This document shows positions 54,815 to 63,465 of a DNA stretch of 64,000 bases, in pieces. The stretch is taken from the NCBI RefSeq assembly GCF_008017415.1, contig NZ_VRSV01000001.1:1550001-1614000 (forward strand). The letters are read 5' to 3'. Each line of letters starts with the position of its first letter. Position 1 is the first letter of the stretch. The notes beneath the pieces were generated by a model. It made no database searches and was not told the origin of the DNA. It saw only the letters and a program-made list of their open reading frames with translations. Both the position numbers and the translations under genes were made by a program. Origin of the DNA: Microbacterium hatanonis (GTDB lineage Bacteria > Actinomycetota > Actinomycetes > Actinomycetales > Microbacteriaceae).

Positions 54815-55315
54815 TCAGTCGGCGCTGGTCACCGACTGCACGATGCCGTCCGAACCGAGATTGACCAGCAGCACGTCGTCGGTGGCCTCGGGGTCGAGCG
54901 CGTACTCGAGCACCGCGAAGGGATCGTCTCCCCCGTGCTCGTCGGCGAGGATCGTCATGCTCATCAGCTGCAGCGACCGGATCACGTCGATCTGGGTGTC
55001 GCCCGAGACGTCCACGAGCAGATCGTCGAGCTCCTCGCCCAGGAGCTGCTGCTGCTGGAGGATGTACTCGATCACCTCGCTCGTGCGGTCATCGAGCTCG
55101 GAGACCATCGCGTCCCGCGCGGTGCGGTCGATGCCCTCCAGCGAGGAGACCATCCCGGCGGCGGCATCGAGGGCCTCCTGCGACACGTCGTCCTGATCGG
55201 GAGCCGTGAGGTCGACCGTCACCGTCTGGTCGCCGAACTCCACATTCTCGGACCAGAAGATCGATCCGTCCGGACCCGACTCGAGGAGTCCGAAGAAGTC
55301 GTGCTCGATCGCCAT
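54815..55315 (-). CDS. DUF2004-like protein
   Basis: The protein is 166 aa, acidic, soluble and without a signal. Its N-terminus EHDFFGLLESGPDGSIFWSE and the tail (LLVNLGSDGIVQSV) fit a family I know as DUF2004; the assignment is from memory. Two helical regions (LDAAAGMVSSLEG, and EYILQQQQLLGEELDDLL) form the core. The ATG at 55315 is plausible. It lies between lipA (convergent) and ftsY (same strand, 78 bp upstream). Confidence 0.7.
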   Translation of the reverse strand: MAIEHDFFGLLESGPDGSIFWSENVEFGDQTVTVDLTAPDQDDVSQEALDAAAGMVSSLEGIDRTARDAMVSELDDRTSEVIEYILQQQQLLGEELDDLLVDVSGDTQIDVIRSLQLMSMTILADEHGGDDPFAVLEYALDPEATDDVLLVNLGSDGIVQSVTSAD

Positions 55316-55393
55316 GGCCCTATGAAACCAGTCCGGCGGTCACGACGGTAGTCGCCGCACCGCGCACGGCCGGGCCGGTCACGAAGCCCGTCA

Positions 55394-56266
55394 TCAATCG
55401 ACCAGCGCAGAGGCGAAGACGTGCGGCGTGAAGCCGGTGAGATCTCCGATCCCCTCGCCCTGTCCGAGCAGTTTGACGGGGATGCCGGTGAGCTCCTGGA
55501 CGGCGAGGACGAAGCCTCCGCGCGCCGACCCGTCGAGCTTCGTGAGCACGAGGCCGGTGACTCCGGCGCTGTCGAGGAAGGCCTGTGCCTGCATGAGGCC
55601 GTTCTGGCCGGTCGTCGCGTCGAGCACGAGCAGCACCTCGCTGATCGGCGCCTGCTTCTCGATGACGCGCTTGATCTTGCCGAGCTCGTCCATCAGTCCG
55701 CCCTTGGTGTGCAGGCGGCCCGCGGTGTCGACGAGCACGATCTCCGTGCCCGTCTCCTTCGCGTAGGTGATGGTCTGGAAGGCGACGGATGCCGGGTCCT
55801 GGCCCTCGTGCTGCGGCCGGACGATCGCGGCGCCGCCGCGCTCGGCCCACGTCGCGAGCTGGTCGACCGCGGCCGCGCGGAAGGTGTCGGCGGCACCGAC
55901 GACGACCGTGCGCCCGTATCGCTGCAGGAACTTCGCGAACTTGCCGATCGTCGTCGTCTTGCCGACACCGTTCACGCCCACCACGAGCACCACGGCCGGG
56001 CGTTCGGTGAGGCGGAGCGTCGTGTCGAACTTCGCGAAATGCTCCTCGATCGTCTCGCGGAGCATCCGCTGGAGGTCCTTCGGGTCGGTCGTGCGGAAGC
56101 GCTCGACCTTCTCGCGGAGCTCGTCGATGATCCGCTCGGTGACGTCCGGACCGAAGTCGGCGGTGATGAGCGCCGTCTCGAGGTCATCCCACGTCGTCTC
56201 GTCGATCGTGGGTTTGACGAACATGCCGCGCAGTGCACGGCCGAGCGACCAGGGATTCTCAGCCAT
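55394..56266 (-). CDS. ftsY: Signal recognition particle receptor FtsY
   Basis: The protein is 290 aa, only the NG part: no acidic A domain precedes it. Walker A is GVNGVGKTTTIGKFA, followed by VLVDTAGRLHTKGGLMDEL and LTKLDGSARGGFVL. It docks ribosome-SRP complexes at the membrane. The ATG at 56266 has a TAGGCT box 6 nt upstream and no Shine-Dalgarno site, suggesting a leaderless mRNA. Membrane contact is likely by an amphipathic N-terminal helix. Confidence 0.97.
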   Translation of the reverse strand: MAENPWSLGRALRGMFVKPTIDETTWDDLETALITADFGPDVTERIIDELREKVERFRTTDPKDLQRMLRETIEEHFAKFDTTLRLTERPAVVLVVGVNGVGKTTTIGKFAKFLQRYGRTVVVGAADTFRAAAVDQLATWAERGGAAIVRPQHEGQDPASVAFQTITYAKETGTEIVLVDTAGRLHTKGGLMDELGKIKRVIEKQAPISEVLLVLDATTGQNGLMQAQAFLDSAGVTGLVLTKLDGSARGGFVLAVQELTGIPVKLLGQGEGIGDLTGFTPHVFASALVD

Positions 56267-56272
56267 GCATCC

Positions 56273-56278
56273 AGCCTA
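56273..56278 (-). promoter_or_regulatory. -10 box of ftsY (likely leaderless)
   Basis: TAGGCT on the minus strand ends 6 nt before the ATG at 56266. It falls in the 15-bp gap after smc. Confidence 0.45.
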
Positions 56279-56281
56279 CGG

Positions 56282-59200
56282 TCAGCGCGCGGCGCGGTCG
56301 CCGACGCGCTGACCGACCACGGCGGAAACGCCGTCCTGGCGCATCGAAACGCCGTAGAGCGCGTCGGCGATCTCCATCGTGCGCTTCTGGTGCGTGATCA
56401 CGATGAGCTGACTGCTCTCGCGGAGCCGCTCGAACACGCCCAGGAGGCGCCCGAGGTTCGCGTCGTCGAGAGCGGCCTCCACCTCGTCGAGGATGTAGAA
56501 GGGGCTGGGACGCGCCGTGAAGATCGCCACGAGGAAGGCGACGGCGGCCAGCGATCGCTCACCGCCCGAGAGCAGCGAGAGCCGTTCGATCTTCTTGCCC
56601 GCGGGGCGCACCGTCACCTCGATGCCGGTCGTCAACGGCGAGTCGGGATCGGTCAGGGCCACGCTGCCCGTGCCTCCGGGGAACAGGATCGGGAAGATCT
56701 CACCGAACGCGACCTTCATGTCGTCGAACGCGGCGATGAAGATCGTCTGCATGCGCTCGTCGAGCTCGTCGATGATCGTCATGAGGTCGGCGCGTGTCTG
56801 AGTCAGGTCCGCCAGCTGCTCGGTGAGGAACGCGTGGCGCTGCTCGAGCGCGGCGAACTCCTCGAGCGCGAGCGGATTCACCCGTCCCAGCTGGCCCAGT
56901 TTGCGCTCGGCCTCCTGCAGCCTCCGACGCTGCGCTGGGCGGTCGAAGGGAACGGATGCTTCGACCGCGGCGTCGCCGTCGTCGGTCGGGATGGGCTGAT
57001 CCGGGCCGTATTCCGCGATGAGAATATTTTCGCTCAGACCCAGCTCCGACCCCACCCGCTCGAGGAGGCTGCCGGCGTGGAGGCGCTTCTCGTGGATCTG
57101 CAGCTCGAGACCGTGGACGCTCTCGGTCAATCCGGCGAGACGCTCCCGCACGGCGGTCTCCTGGGCGCGCACCCCTGTCAGCTCCGCGGTGACCGCGGTG
57201 CGCGCCGACTCGGCCTCGGAGAGTTCCACGCGCGCCCGGCTGACGGAACGGTCGACCGAATCCAGGAGAGCGGGGAGCTGGTGGGCTACCTCCGCCGCGA
57301 TCTCGCGCTGCGCGCGCCGGATGACGGCGCGCCGAGCGGCCTCCTCGGCCGCGGCGCGTTCGCGCTCGCGCTGTCGCTCGAGCTGCACGATGCGGGCCTC
57401 GCCGGCGCGCACCCGTTCGCGCAGCGTCTCCACGTCGAGTCGGGCGCGCATCTCGCCGTCTCGGGCCGCTTCCAGCTCAGCGAGCATTCCGTCCCGAGCC
57501 GACGCGTCGAGGATCGGACGCGGCGCCTCCTGCGCGGACTCGAGGGCCTGCTGCGCCACGCGAGCAGCATCCTCTGCGCCGGTCACGGCGGCGGCGGCCT
57601 GCGCCAGACCCGCGGCGAGCCGCTCGCACTCCGCGACGGCGGCTTCGAACCTCACGGTGGCGCGGTTGACCTTCTCAGCCTGTGACGCGACGTTCGCGTC
57701 GTGCTCTCGGAGCGCAGCGAGCGTGTCCTTGGTCTTCTGGCGCGACTCCCGGTGCACGACGGCCGCCTCGGCGAGGGCTTCGCGCAGCGAGTCGGCGACG
57801 ACGACGATCTCCGACAGACGTTCGGCCGCAGCATCCCGCTCGGCCGCGAGCTCGAGGCGCGAGCGCCCCTCGCCCGACCCTGCCCGGATGGTGTAGGCGG
57901 TGACGGTCTCGCCGCTGCGAGTGACGATCGTCGCGTGCACGAGTTCGGCGGGCAACACCGCCGCCGCAGCGCGCGCCGCGTCGAGGTCGTCAGCCACGAA
58001 GACGTCGGCCAGGAGCCCGAGCACGCCCGGCGGCGCCGCGACGACATCGCAGGCCGCGACGAGTCCGGCGGGCGCCGCGTTCGCCGCCGCAACGACCTCC
58101 GGCTCCGCCACCGTGATGTCGACGACACCGAGGTCGTCGTCCCGGGCGAACGACGCCGCCGAGAAGGCGTCGTCCCACGCGTCGACGAGCAGCCCTTCCG
58201 CGAGCGGACCGAGAGCCGCCGCGATCGCCGCCTCGAAACCTGCGGTGACCTTGACGCTGTCGGCGAGCAGACCACGCACACCGCGCTCACCCCGCGCGGC
58301 GAGTCCGGCGGCGGCGTTGCGCACGTCGAGAGCTCTCCCGAGGGCCGTCGTCTGCGCGGTCAGCGACTCGACCTCGCGCTCGGCGGCGTGCAGCCGCTCG
58401 CGGAGCGCCTCCACCGCGCTCTCCGCCTCCGTCGCATCGCGTTGCGCGCGCTCGTAGGCGGCCGCGTGCTCGGCCACCGATTGCTCGGGCATCACCACGG
58501 GCTCGAGGGCCTCGAGCGCCTGAGCGGCCTCGTCGCGTCGTGCGGTCGCCGCGTCGAGGGCGCGCTGTTGGCGCTCGACGCCGGCCAGCATGGCGGTCAA
58601 CGCCGACGTCGCCGCCTCCGCCCGACCCCGAAGAGCGGTGAGTCGCATGTCGTGCTCGGAGACGAGAGCGCTCTGCGCCGCGATGTCGGTGTCGAGCGCG
58701 TCCAGCTCGGCTCGGGCGCGCGAGACCTCGCGGGTCGCGGCCGACGCTGCATCCTGCGCGTCGCCGAGTCCCTCGGCCAGCTCGTCGATCTCCGTCCGCA
58801 CGTCGTCGATCGACGCCTGCGACACCGTCGTCACGATCGCCGACGGGTCGGCATCGTCGGAACCAAGAAGCGACAGGCGCTGACCGGCGAGCGAGTAGAG
58901 CCCGCGCAGACGCTCCTGGACCTGTTCGAGAGAGAAGGCGACGCGACGCGCGGCGTCGACGGCTTCAGAGCGCTGCTCCGTCTCCAGGCGCTCGACGCGG
59001 GCCCGGATGTTCGCCGCCTGATCCTGCAGGACGAGCCGCTCGGTATGGCGCTCGTGCTCGGTGCGGGCGTGGTCGGCGAGCTCGCGACGGAGCGCGACGA
59101 GCTCGTCGGCGAACAGCCGCGCCTTGGCATCGCGGACGACGGCCGCGATCGTCGCGGCCTCCCGCGCGATCTCGGCCTGACGCCCGAGGGGCTTGAGCTG

Positions 59201-59800
59201 CCGGCGCAGCTCGCCGGCGAGGTCGCTCAGACGCGTGAGATTCGCCTCCATCGCATCGAGCTTGCGGAGCGTCTTCTCTTTCCGACGGCGGTGCTTGAGG
59301 ATTCCGGCGGCCTCCTCGATGAAGCCGCGGCGATCCTCCGGCGTCGCCTGCAGCACGCTGTCGAGTCGACCCTGCCCGATGATCACGTGCATCTCGCGTC
59401 CGAGGCCCGAGTCGCTCAACAGCTCCTGGACGTCGAGCAGACGACAGCTCTCGCCGTTGATCGCGTACTCGCTCGATCCGGTGCGGAAGAGGGTACGGCT
59501 GATCGAGACCTCCGAGTACTCGATCGGGAGCGCGCCGTCGGAGTTGTCGATCGTGAGCTGAACCTCCGCGCGACCGAGAGGGCCGCGCGTCGAGGTGCCG
59601 GCGAAGATGACGTCCTCCATCTTGCCGCCGCGGAGCGTCTTGGCGCCCTGCTCTCCCATGACCCAGGCGAGGGCATCGACGACGTTCGACTTGCCGGATC
59701 CGTTCGGACCGACGATGCACGTCACACCCGGTTCGAGCGCGAAGGTCGTCGGTTGGGCGAACGACTTGAAGCCCTTGAGCGTGAGGCTCTTCAGATGCAT
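56282..59800 (-). CDS. smc: Chromosome segregation protein SMC
   Basis: The protein is 1172 aa. Walker A is GPNGSGKSNVVDAL, a hinge (about 500-650) sits between two long coiled coils, and the signature LLSGGERSLAAVAFL with the Walker B FYILDEVEAALDDAN is near the C-terminus. SMC with ScpA and ScpB compacts and separates chromosomes. The ATG at 59800 gives the conserved MHLKSLTLKGFKSF; an AAGGA is upstream. It lies between mutM (separated here by an islet) and ftsY. Confidence 0.98.
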   Translation of the reverse strand: MHLKSLTLKGFKSFAQPTTFALEPGVTCIVGPNGSGKSNVVDALAWVMGEQGAKTLRGGKMEDVIFAGTSTRGPLGRAEVQLTIDNSDGALPIEYSEVSISRTLFRTGSSEYAINGESCRLLDVQELLSDSGLGREMHVIIGQGRLDSVLQATPEDRRGFIEEAAGILKHRRRKEKTLRKLDAMEANLTRLSDLAGELRRQLKPLGRQAEIAREAATIAAVVRDAKARLFADELVALRRELADHARTEHERHTERLVLQDQAANIRARVERLETEQRSEAVDAARRVAFSLEQVQERLRGLYSLAGQRLSLLGSDDADPSAIVTTVSQASIDDVRTEIDELAEGLGDAQDAASAATREVSRARAELDALDTDIAAQSALVSEHDMRLTALRGRAEAATSALTAMLAGVERQQRALDAATARRDEAAQALEALEPVVMPEQSVAEHAAAYERAQRDATEAESAVEALRERLHAAEREVESLTAQTTALGRALDVRNAAAGLAARGERGVRGLLADSVKVTAGFEAAIAAALGPLAEGLLVDAWDDAFSAASFARDDDLGVVDITVAEPEVVAAANAAPAGLVAACDVVAAPPGVLGLLADVFVADDLDAARAAAAVLPAELVHATIVTRSGETVTAYTIRAGSGEGRSRLELAAERDAAAERLSEIVVVADSLREALAEAAVVHRESRQKTKDTLAALREHDANVASQAEKVNRATVRFEAAVAECERLAAGLAQAAAAVTGAEDAARVAQQALESAQEAPRPILDASARDGMLAELEAARDGEMRARLDVETLRERVRAGEARIVQLERQRERERAAAEEAARRAVIRRAQREIAAEVAHQLPALLDSVDRSVSRARVELSEAESARTAVTAELTGVRAQETAVRERLAGLTESVHGLELQIHEKRLHAGSLLERVGSELGLSENILIAEYGPDQPIPTDDGDAAVEASVPFDRPAQRRRLQEAERKLGQLGRVNPLALEEFAALEQRHAFLTEQLADLTQTRADLMTIIDELDERMQTIFIAAFDDMKVAFGEIFPILFPGGTGSVALTDPDSPLTTGIEVTVRPAGKKIERLSLLSGGERSLAAVAFLVAIFTARPSPFYILDEVEAALDDANLGRLLGVFERLRESSQLIVITHQKRTMEIADALYGVSMRQDGVSAVVGQRVGDRAAR

Positions 59801-59926
59801 GGCGTCGTCCTTCGGATCAACGCATCACGGTACCGGAAAGAGCGTCGAGACCCCGTTCGGCGGGCCGGAGGCGCATCCGACCAGCACGACGACACGCCCG
59901 GAGATCCATCGATTCTGGGAGAAAGC

Positions 59927-59956
59927 TTGACGTTCGCTCCATCTCCCGGGTAACGT
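59927..59956 (+). promoter_or_regulatory. Strong sigma-A type promoter
   Basis: TTGACG (59927-59932) and TAACGT (59951-59956) are separated by 18 bp. Transcription would start near 59963, about 27 nt before the ATG of the 29-codon ORF. Confidence 0.72.
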
Positions 59957-59989
59957 CTTACCCCGCTGCGAAGTCGAAAGGAGGTCACC

Positions 59990-60079
59990 ATGATCCAGCC
60001 CACTCTTACCGGAGACGCGTTCCGCGTCCGTGCTGCGGTGACCCGCTCCTTCGCCGCCTTCGGCACGACCGCCGTCTGA
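59990..60079 (+). CDS. 29-aa small ORF with perfect Shine-Dalgarno site
   Basis: The peptide is 29 aa: basic and Ala/Phe/Thr-rich, without Cys. AAAGGAGGT (59978-59986) is a perfect anti-Shine-Dalgarno match 3 nt before the ATG, and a strong promoter lies upstream. The next gene begins 158 nt later on the same strand. It may be a leader peptide for the downstream genes, or a functional small protein. No family is recognised. Confidence 0.6.
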   Translation: MIQPTLTGDAFRVRAAVTRSFAAFGTTAV

Positions 60080-60237
60080 CGCCCCGGTCCATCCGTTCCG
60101 CCCTTCCGAGGGCCCGCTCGCGCGCTGCGCTCGAGCTCCCCGACGCGTCTCGCGTCCTCCTTCGTCTCCCGGCGGCTCCCGTCCGCCTCGCGTGCGTCGC
60201 TCGAATGCCCGCGCGCACCACCTCGAAAGTGACTGCC

Positions 60238-60504
60238 ATGAACGATCTGGCCTCGCGTGTTCGGTCGGCCGACCGCGCCGAGCACGACATCCTCCAGGCG
60301 GTCGCCGACCCCGGCGGCCGCATCTCCCTCCTCGATCGGCTCTCCCTGCGCCTCGGACTGTGGCTGCTCCTGCGGAGCACCCGCCGCATCCATCGCGTCC
60401 GCGACCACGCGGACCACGCCCGGCTCCTCGCCGAGCACCGCGCCGAGGAAGAACGCGCCCGCGCCGCCGCGCGGATGCAGTTCGATCGACGCCTCCCCCT
60501 CTGA
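60238..60504 (+). CDS. Small Arg/Leu-rich protein of unknown function (88 aa)
   Basis: No family is recognised. A short acidic start (NDLASRVRSADRAEHDIL) precedes a hydrophobic helix (LSLRLGLWLLLRSTRR, about 35-50) and then a very Arg/Glu/Ala-rich helix likely to form a coil. It may bind membranes weakly. The ATG at 60238 has a GAAAGTGA upstream. It follows the 29-aa ORF and precedes the GNAT gene, probably one transcript. Its high Arg content is unusual for the neighbourhood. Confidence 0.6.
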   Translation: MNDLASRVRSADRAEHDILQAVADPGGRISLLDRLSLRLGLWLLLRSTRRIHRVRDHADHARLLAEHRAEEERARAAARMQFDRRLPL

Positions 60505-60561
60505 CCCCGATCCGCCGGCCGCCCACGCGACGGCCGGCGGATCCCTCTCGAAGGAACACCT

Positions 60562-61698
60562 ATGAACGCCCCGCCCGCCGGACTCGAGATCCGGCCCCTC
60601 ACCATTCCCCGCACGATCGACGACCCGGATGCCGCCGACTTCATCGCCATGACGCACGTGCGCAACCTCGTCTACGCGGAGACCTCCGGGCATGACGACG
60701 GCCGGATGGCCCCCGCCGAGCTCCTCCCGAACTATGCGCCGGATCCGGCCGAGATCCGATACTCCTGGCTCGTGCTCCTCGACGGCGAACCCGTCGGACG
60801 CGTCGGGGTCGACGTGCCGCAGGAAGCCGGGTCCCGCGTCGTGTTCTGGCTCGTCGAACTGCGACGGTCGGTGTGGGGCCGCGGGGTCGGAACCGCCGCG
60901 TACGCCCTGGTCGAGTCGACGGCTCGCGCGCATGGACGGACCGTGCTGCAGACGTGGGCGGAACATCCGCCCTCTCCCGGAGACCGGTTGGAACCGCCCA
61001 CGGGGTTCGGGAGCATCCCCCTCGACCACATCGCGCGGTTCCTCCAGCATCGTGGACATCAGCTGGAGCAGGTCGAGCGCATCAGTGCTCTCGACCTTCG
61101 TGACGGACTCCCCCGGGTGCGAGAGTTGTGCGCGCGTGCCACGGAGGCTGCCGTGGGCTACCGGGCCGTGCAGTGGCGTCTCCCGACTCCGCCCGAATTC
61201 GTCGACGGCTACGCCTGGATGAAGTCGCGCATGAACACCGACGCACCCGCCGCCGGGCTCGAGTTCGACGAGGAAGTCTGGGACGCCGCCCGAGTCGCTC
61301 GCGCCGACGCGAAGATCGTCGACGCCGGGCGGACCGCCCTGGTCACCGCGGCGCAGCATACCGAGACGGGTGAGCTCGTCGCGTTCAACGAGCTCGTCAT
61401 CAACAACGACCTCACCGAGGCGACCTCGCAGTACGACACTCTCGTGCTCTCATCGCACCGAGGCCACAAGCTCGGGATGCTGGTGAAGTGCGTGGGCCTG
61501 CTGGCCTGGCTCGACATCGCACCGGAATCGCCGCGAGTCCTCACGTACAACGCGGAGGAGAACCGGCCGATGCTCGACATCAACGAAGCCATCGGGTTCG
61601 AACCGATCGGCTACGAGGGCGCCTGGAAGAAGGTGCTCAGCGACCCGACGACGGCAGGCGCTGACACCGCGGACAGTAGTGACTCGAGCGGTTCGTGA
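60562..61698 (+). CDS. GNAT-family acetyltransferase (two-domain)
   Basis: The protein is 378 aa, long for a single GNAT. The N-terminal half has a GNAT fold with VELRRSVWGRGVGTAAYALVE (acetyl-CoA loop), and the second half repeats the fold with LVLSSHRGHKLGMLVK and NAEENRPMLDINEAIGFEPIG. The substrate is unknown. The ATG at 60562 has GAAGGA 8 nt upstream. The last 20 or so codons run past the natural end of the domain and overlap mutM by 62 bp on the opposite strand. Confidence 0.88.
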   Translation: MNAPPAGLEIRPLTIPRTIDDPDAADFIAMTHVRNLVYAETSGHDDGRMAPAELLPNYAPDPAEIRYSWLVLLDGEPVGRVGVDVPQEAGSRVVFWLVELRRSVWGRGVGTAAYALVESTARAHGRTVLQTWAEHPPSPGDRLEPPTGFGSIPLDHIARFLQHRGHQLEQVERISALDLRDGLPRVRELCARATEAAVGYRAVQWRLPTPPEFVDGYAWMKSRMNTDAPAAGLEFDEEVWDAARVARADAKIVDAGRTALVTAAQHTETGELVAFNELVINNDLTEATSQYDTLVLSSHRGHKLGMLVKCVGLLAWLDIAPESPRVLTYNAEENRPMLDINEAIGFEPIGYEGAWKKVLSDPTTAGADTADSSDSSGS

Positions 61699-62551
61699 AC
61701 GACACCCGCATGATCGGTCGCCCGCAGCGGGCGCACGGCTCCCCCGTGCGCCCGTAGGCGTTGAGCGAGTGCGCGAAGTAGCCCGCCTGTCCGTTCACGT
61801 TGACGTACTGCGCGTCGAAGCTCGTGCCGCCCTCGGCGAGAGCCTTCTCCAGCACGGCTCGAACCTCCGCGAGCAACCGGTTCACGGCCCGGGTCGACAG
61901 ATCGAGCGCGAGCGTCTCCGGATGGATGCGCGCGGCCCAGAGCGACTCGTCGGCGTAAATGTTGCCGATGCCGCTCACGACGGTCTGGTCGAGGAGGACG
62001 CGTTTGATCCCCGACGCCTTGCGGGCGAGCACCGAACGGAAGACGCCGTCTCGAAAGGCGGGGTCGAGAGGATCGCGGGCGATGTGCGCAACCTGGCGCG
62101 GAGCGACCGCGGCCGCATCTCCTCGGCCCCCGGCGGCGCCGTCGGGCGTCGGTTCGAGTGCGTCGATCGCGAGCGAGCCGAACGTGCGCTGATCCGCGAA
62201 GACGACGGCAAGCTCGCCGTGCGTCGGATGCTGCAGATCGAGCCGCACGCGTTCATGGCGCTCCACGGGAGCGCCCGACGGCCGCAGCAGCATCTGCCCG
62301 CTCATGCCGAGGTGCGCGATCATCGCCTGCGGGTCGGGGCCGCTGTGGGCGAGGGGCAGCCAGAGGAACTTCCCCCGGCGCACCGCGGCGGTGAACGAAC
62401 GACCCATCAGAGCACGCTCGAATGAAGGGCCGCTGTCGCCGTGGCGTGTGAGTGCGCGCTCGTCGAGCACGGTCACCGCCGCGATGCGCGCGCCGGAGAC
62501 GGCGGGCGCGAGGCCGGCGCGGACGACCTCGACCTCGGGGAGCTCAGGCAC
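61637..62551 (-). CDS. mutM: Formamidopyrimidine-DNA glycosylase
   Basis: The protein is 304 aa. PELPEVEVVRAGL at the N-terminus (Pro2, Glu3 are catalytic) and a C-terminal zinc finger (CARCGRPIMRVSF, then HYCPRC) are present. It removes 8-oxoguanine and ring-opened purines and nicks the strand. It starts with GTG at 62551, overlapping the rnc stop by 8 nt. Its final codons, including the zinc finger, overlap the GNAT gene's end. Confidence 0.97.
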   Translation of the reverse strand: MPELPEVEVVRAGLAPAVSGARIAAVTVLDERALTRHGDSGPSFERALMGRSFTAAVRRGKFLWLPLAHSGPDPQAMIAHLGMSGQMLLRPSGAPVERHERVRLDLQHPTHGELAVVFADQRTFGSLAIDALEPTPDGAAGGRGDAAAVAPRQVAHIARDPLDPAFRDGVFRSVLARKASGIKRVLLDQTVVSGIGNIYADESLWAARIHPETLALDLSTRAVNRLLAEVRAVLEKALAEGGTSFDAQYVNVNGQAGYFAHSLNAYGRTGEPCARCGRPIMRVSFTNRSSHYCPRCQRLPSSGR

Positions 62552-63236
62552 GTCCGCCGAGTTCGCGCCACGCCGCTAGCGCAGCCGCCATCTCGGCCTG
62601 CTTCTTGCTGGTGCCCTGGCCGCGGGTGACCACGTCGCCGACGCGGACCGTGGCCGTGAAGCGCCGGTCGTGGTCGGGGCCCGTCGCATCGACCTCGTAG
62701 CTCGGCGCGGACGCCCCCTGCTGAGCGGCCAGCTCCTGGAGACTCGTCTTCGGATCCATCGCCGCGCCGTAGCGCTCCGGGTCATCGAGAAGGGGTTCGA
62801 CCAGGCGCAGCACCAGGGCCGTCGCCTCGTCCTGGCCGGCCGAGAGGTAGGCCGCGCCGATCACGGCCTCGGTCGTGTCGGCGAGGATCGAATCCTTATC
62901 GCGCCCGCCGGTGAGCATCTCGCCCCGACCCAGGAGCACGTGATCCCCGAGACCGATGCGCCGCGCGACCTCCGCGAGAGCAACGGTCGACACGACGCTG
63001 GCGCGGCGCTTGGCGAGCGACCCCTCGTCGAGGTCGGGATGCCGGGTGAACAGGCGCACGGTCACGGCCTGCCCCAGCACGGAGTCGCCCAGGAACTCGA
63101 GGCGCTCGTTGTGGGGGATGTGGCCGTTCTCGTACGCGAACGAACGATGGGTGAGGGCAAGCGACAGAAGCTCGGGGTCGATATCGACCCCGAGCCTGTC
63201 GATGAGCGTCTGGCGCTCAGCAGAAGCGACTGTCAC
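62544..63236 (-). CDS. rnc: Ribonuclease III
   Basis: The protein is 230 aa. The catalytic signature is HNERLEFLGDSVLG, and the second acidic site is in DTTEAVIGAAYL. A C-terminal dsRBD starts at MDPKTSLQELAAQQG. It cleaves double-stranded RNA in rRNA maturation. It starts with GTG at 63236 with AGGTG just upstream; a longer open frame has no family similarity. It lies between rpmF and mutM. Confidence 0.96.
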   Translation of the reverse strand: MTVASAERQTLIDRLGVDIDPELLSLALTHRSFAYENGHIPHNERLEFLGDSVLGQAVTVRLFTRHPDLDEGSLAKRRASVVSTVALAEVARRIGLGDHVLLGRGEMLTGGRDKDSILADTTEAVIGAAYLSAGQDEATALVLRLVEPLLDDPERYGAAMDPKTSLQELAAQQGASAPSYEVDATGPDHDRRFTATVRVGDVVTRGQGTSKKQAEMAAALAAWRELGGRA

Positions 63237-63253
63237 GGCACCTGCCGCGGACG

Positions 63254-63463
63254 TCAGACGTCGGCGACCTTGCGTCCCTTGTACTCCAGGAACAGCTCGG
63301 TGCCCTGCGAGTCGGTGACGACCTTGGCCTGGTGCGGACGGCTGTAGACGACCTTGCCGTTCTCGACCGTGGTGGTCAGCGTGATGGGGGCAGCCTTCCA
63401 CTGGGCACGGCGCGAGCGCGTGTTGGAGCGGGAGACCTTCCGCTTCGGGGGGTTACCTGCCAT
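63254..63463 (-). CDS. rpmF: 50S ribosomal protein L32
   Basis: The protein is 69 aa. GNPPKRKVSRSNTRSRRAQWKA at the N-terminus is typical, and the rest is shorter than the zinc-containing form. No CxxC pair is present, so this is a zinc-free L32. It starts 2 bp after the yceD stop and is followed by rnc, the usual order. Confidence 0.95.
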   Translation of the reverse strand: MAGNPPKRKVSRSNTRSRRAQWKAAPITLTTTVENGKVVYSRPHQAKVVTDSQGTELFLEYKGRKVADV

Positions 63464-63465
63464 GA

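Noticed and set aside
55421..59953. Two open frames of about 750 codons opposite ftsY and smc
   Set aside because: Antisense of clear genes with no domain signature.
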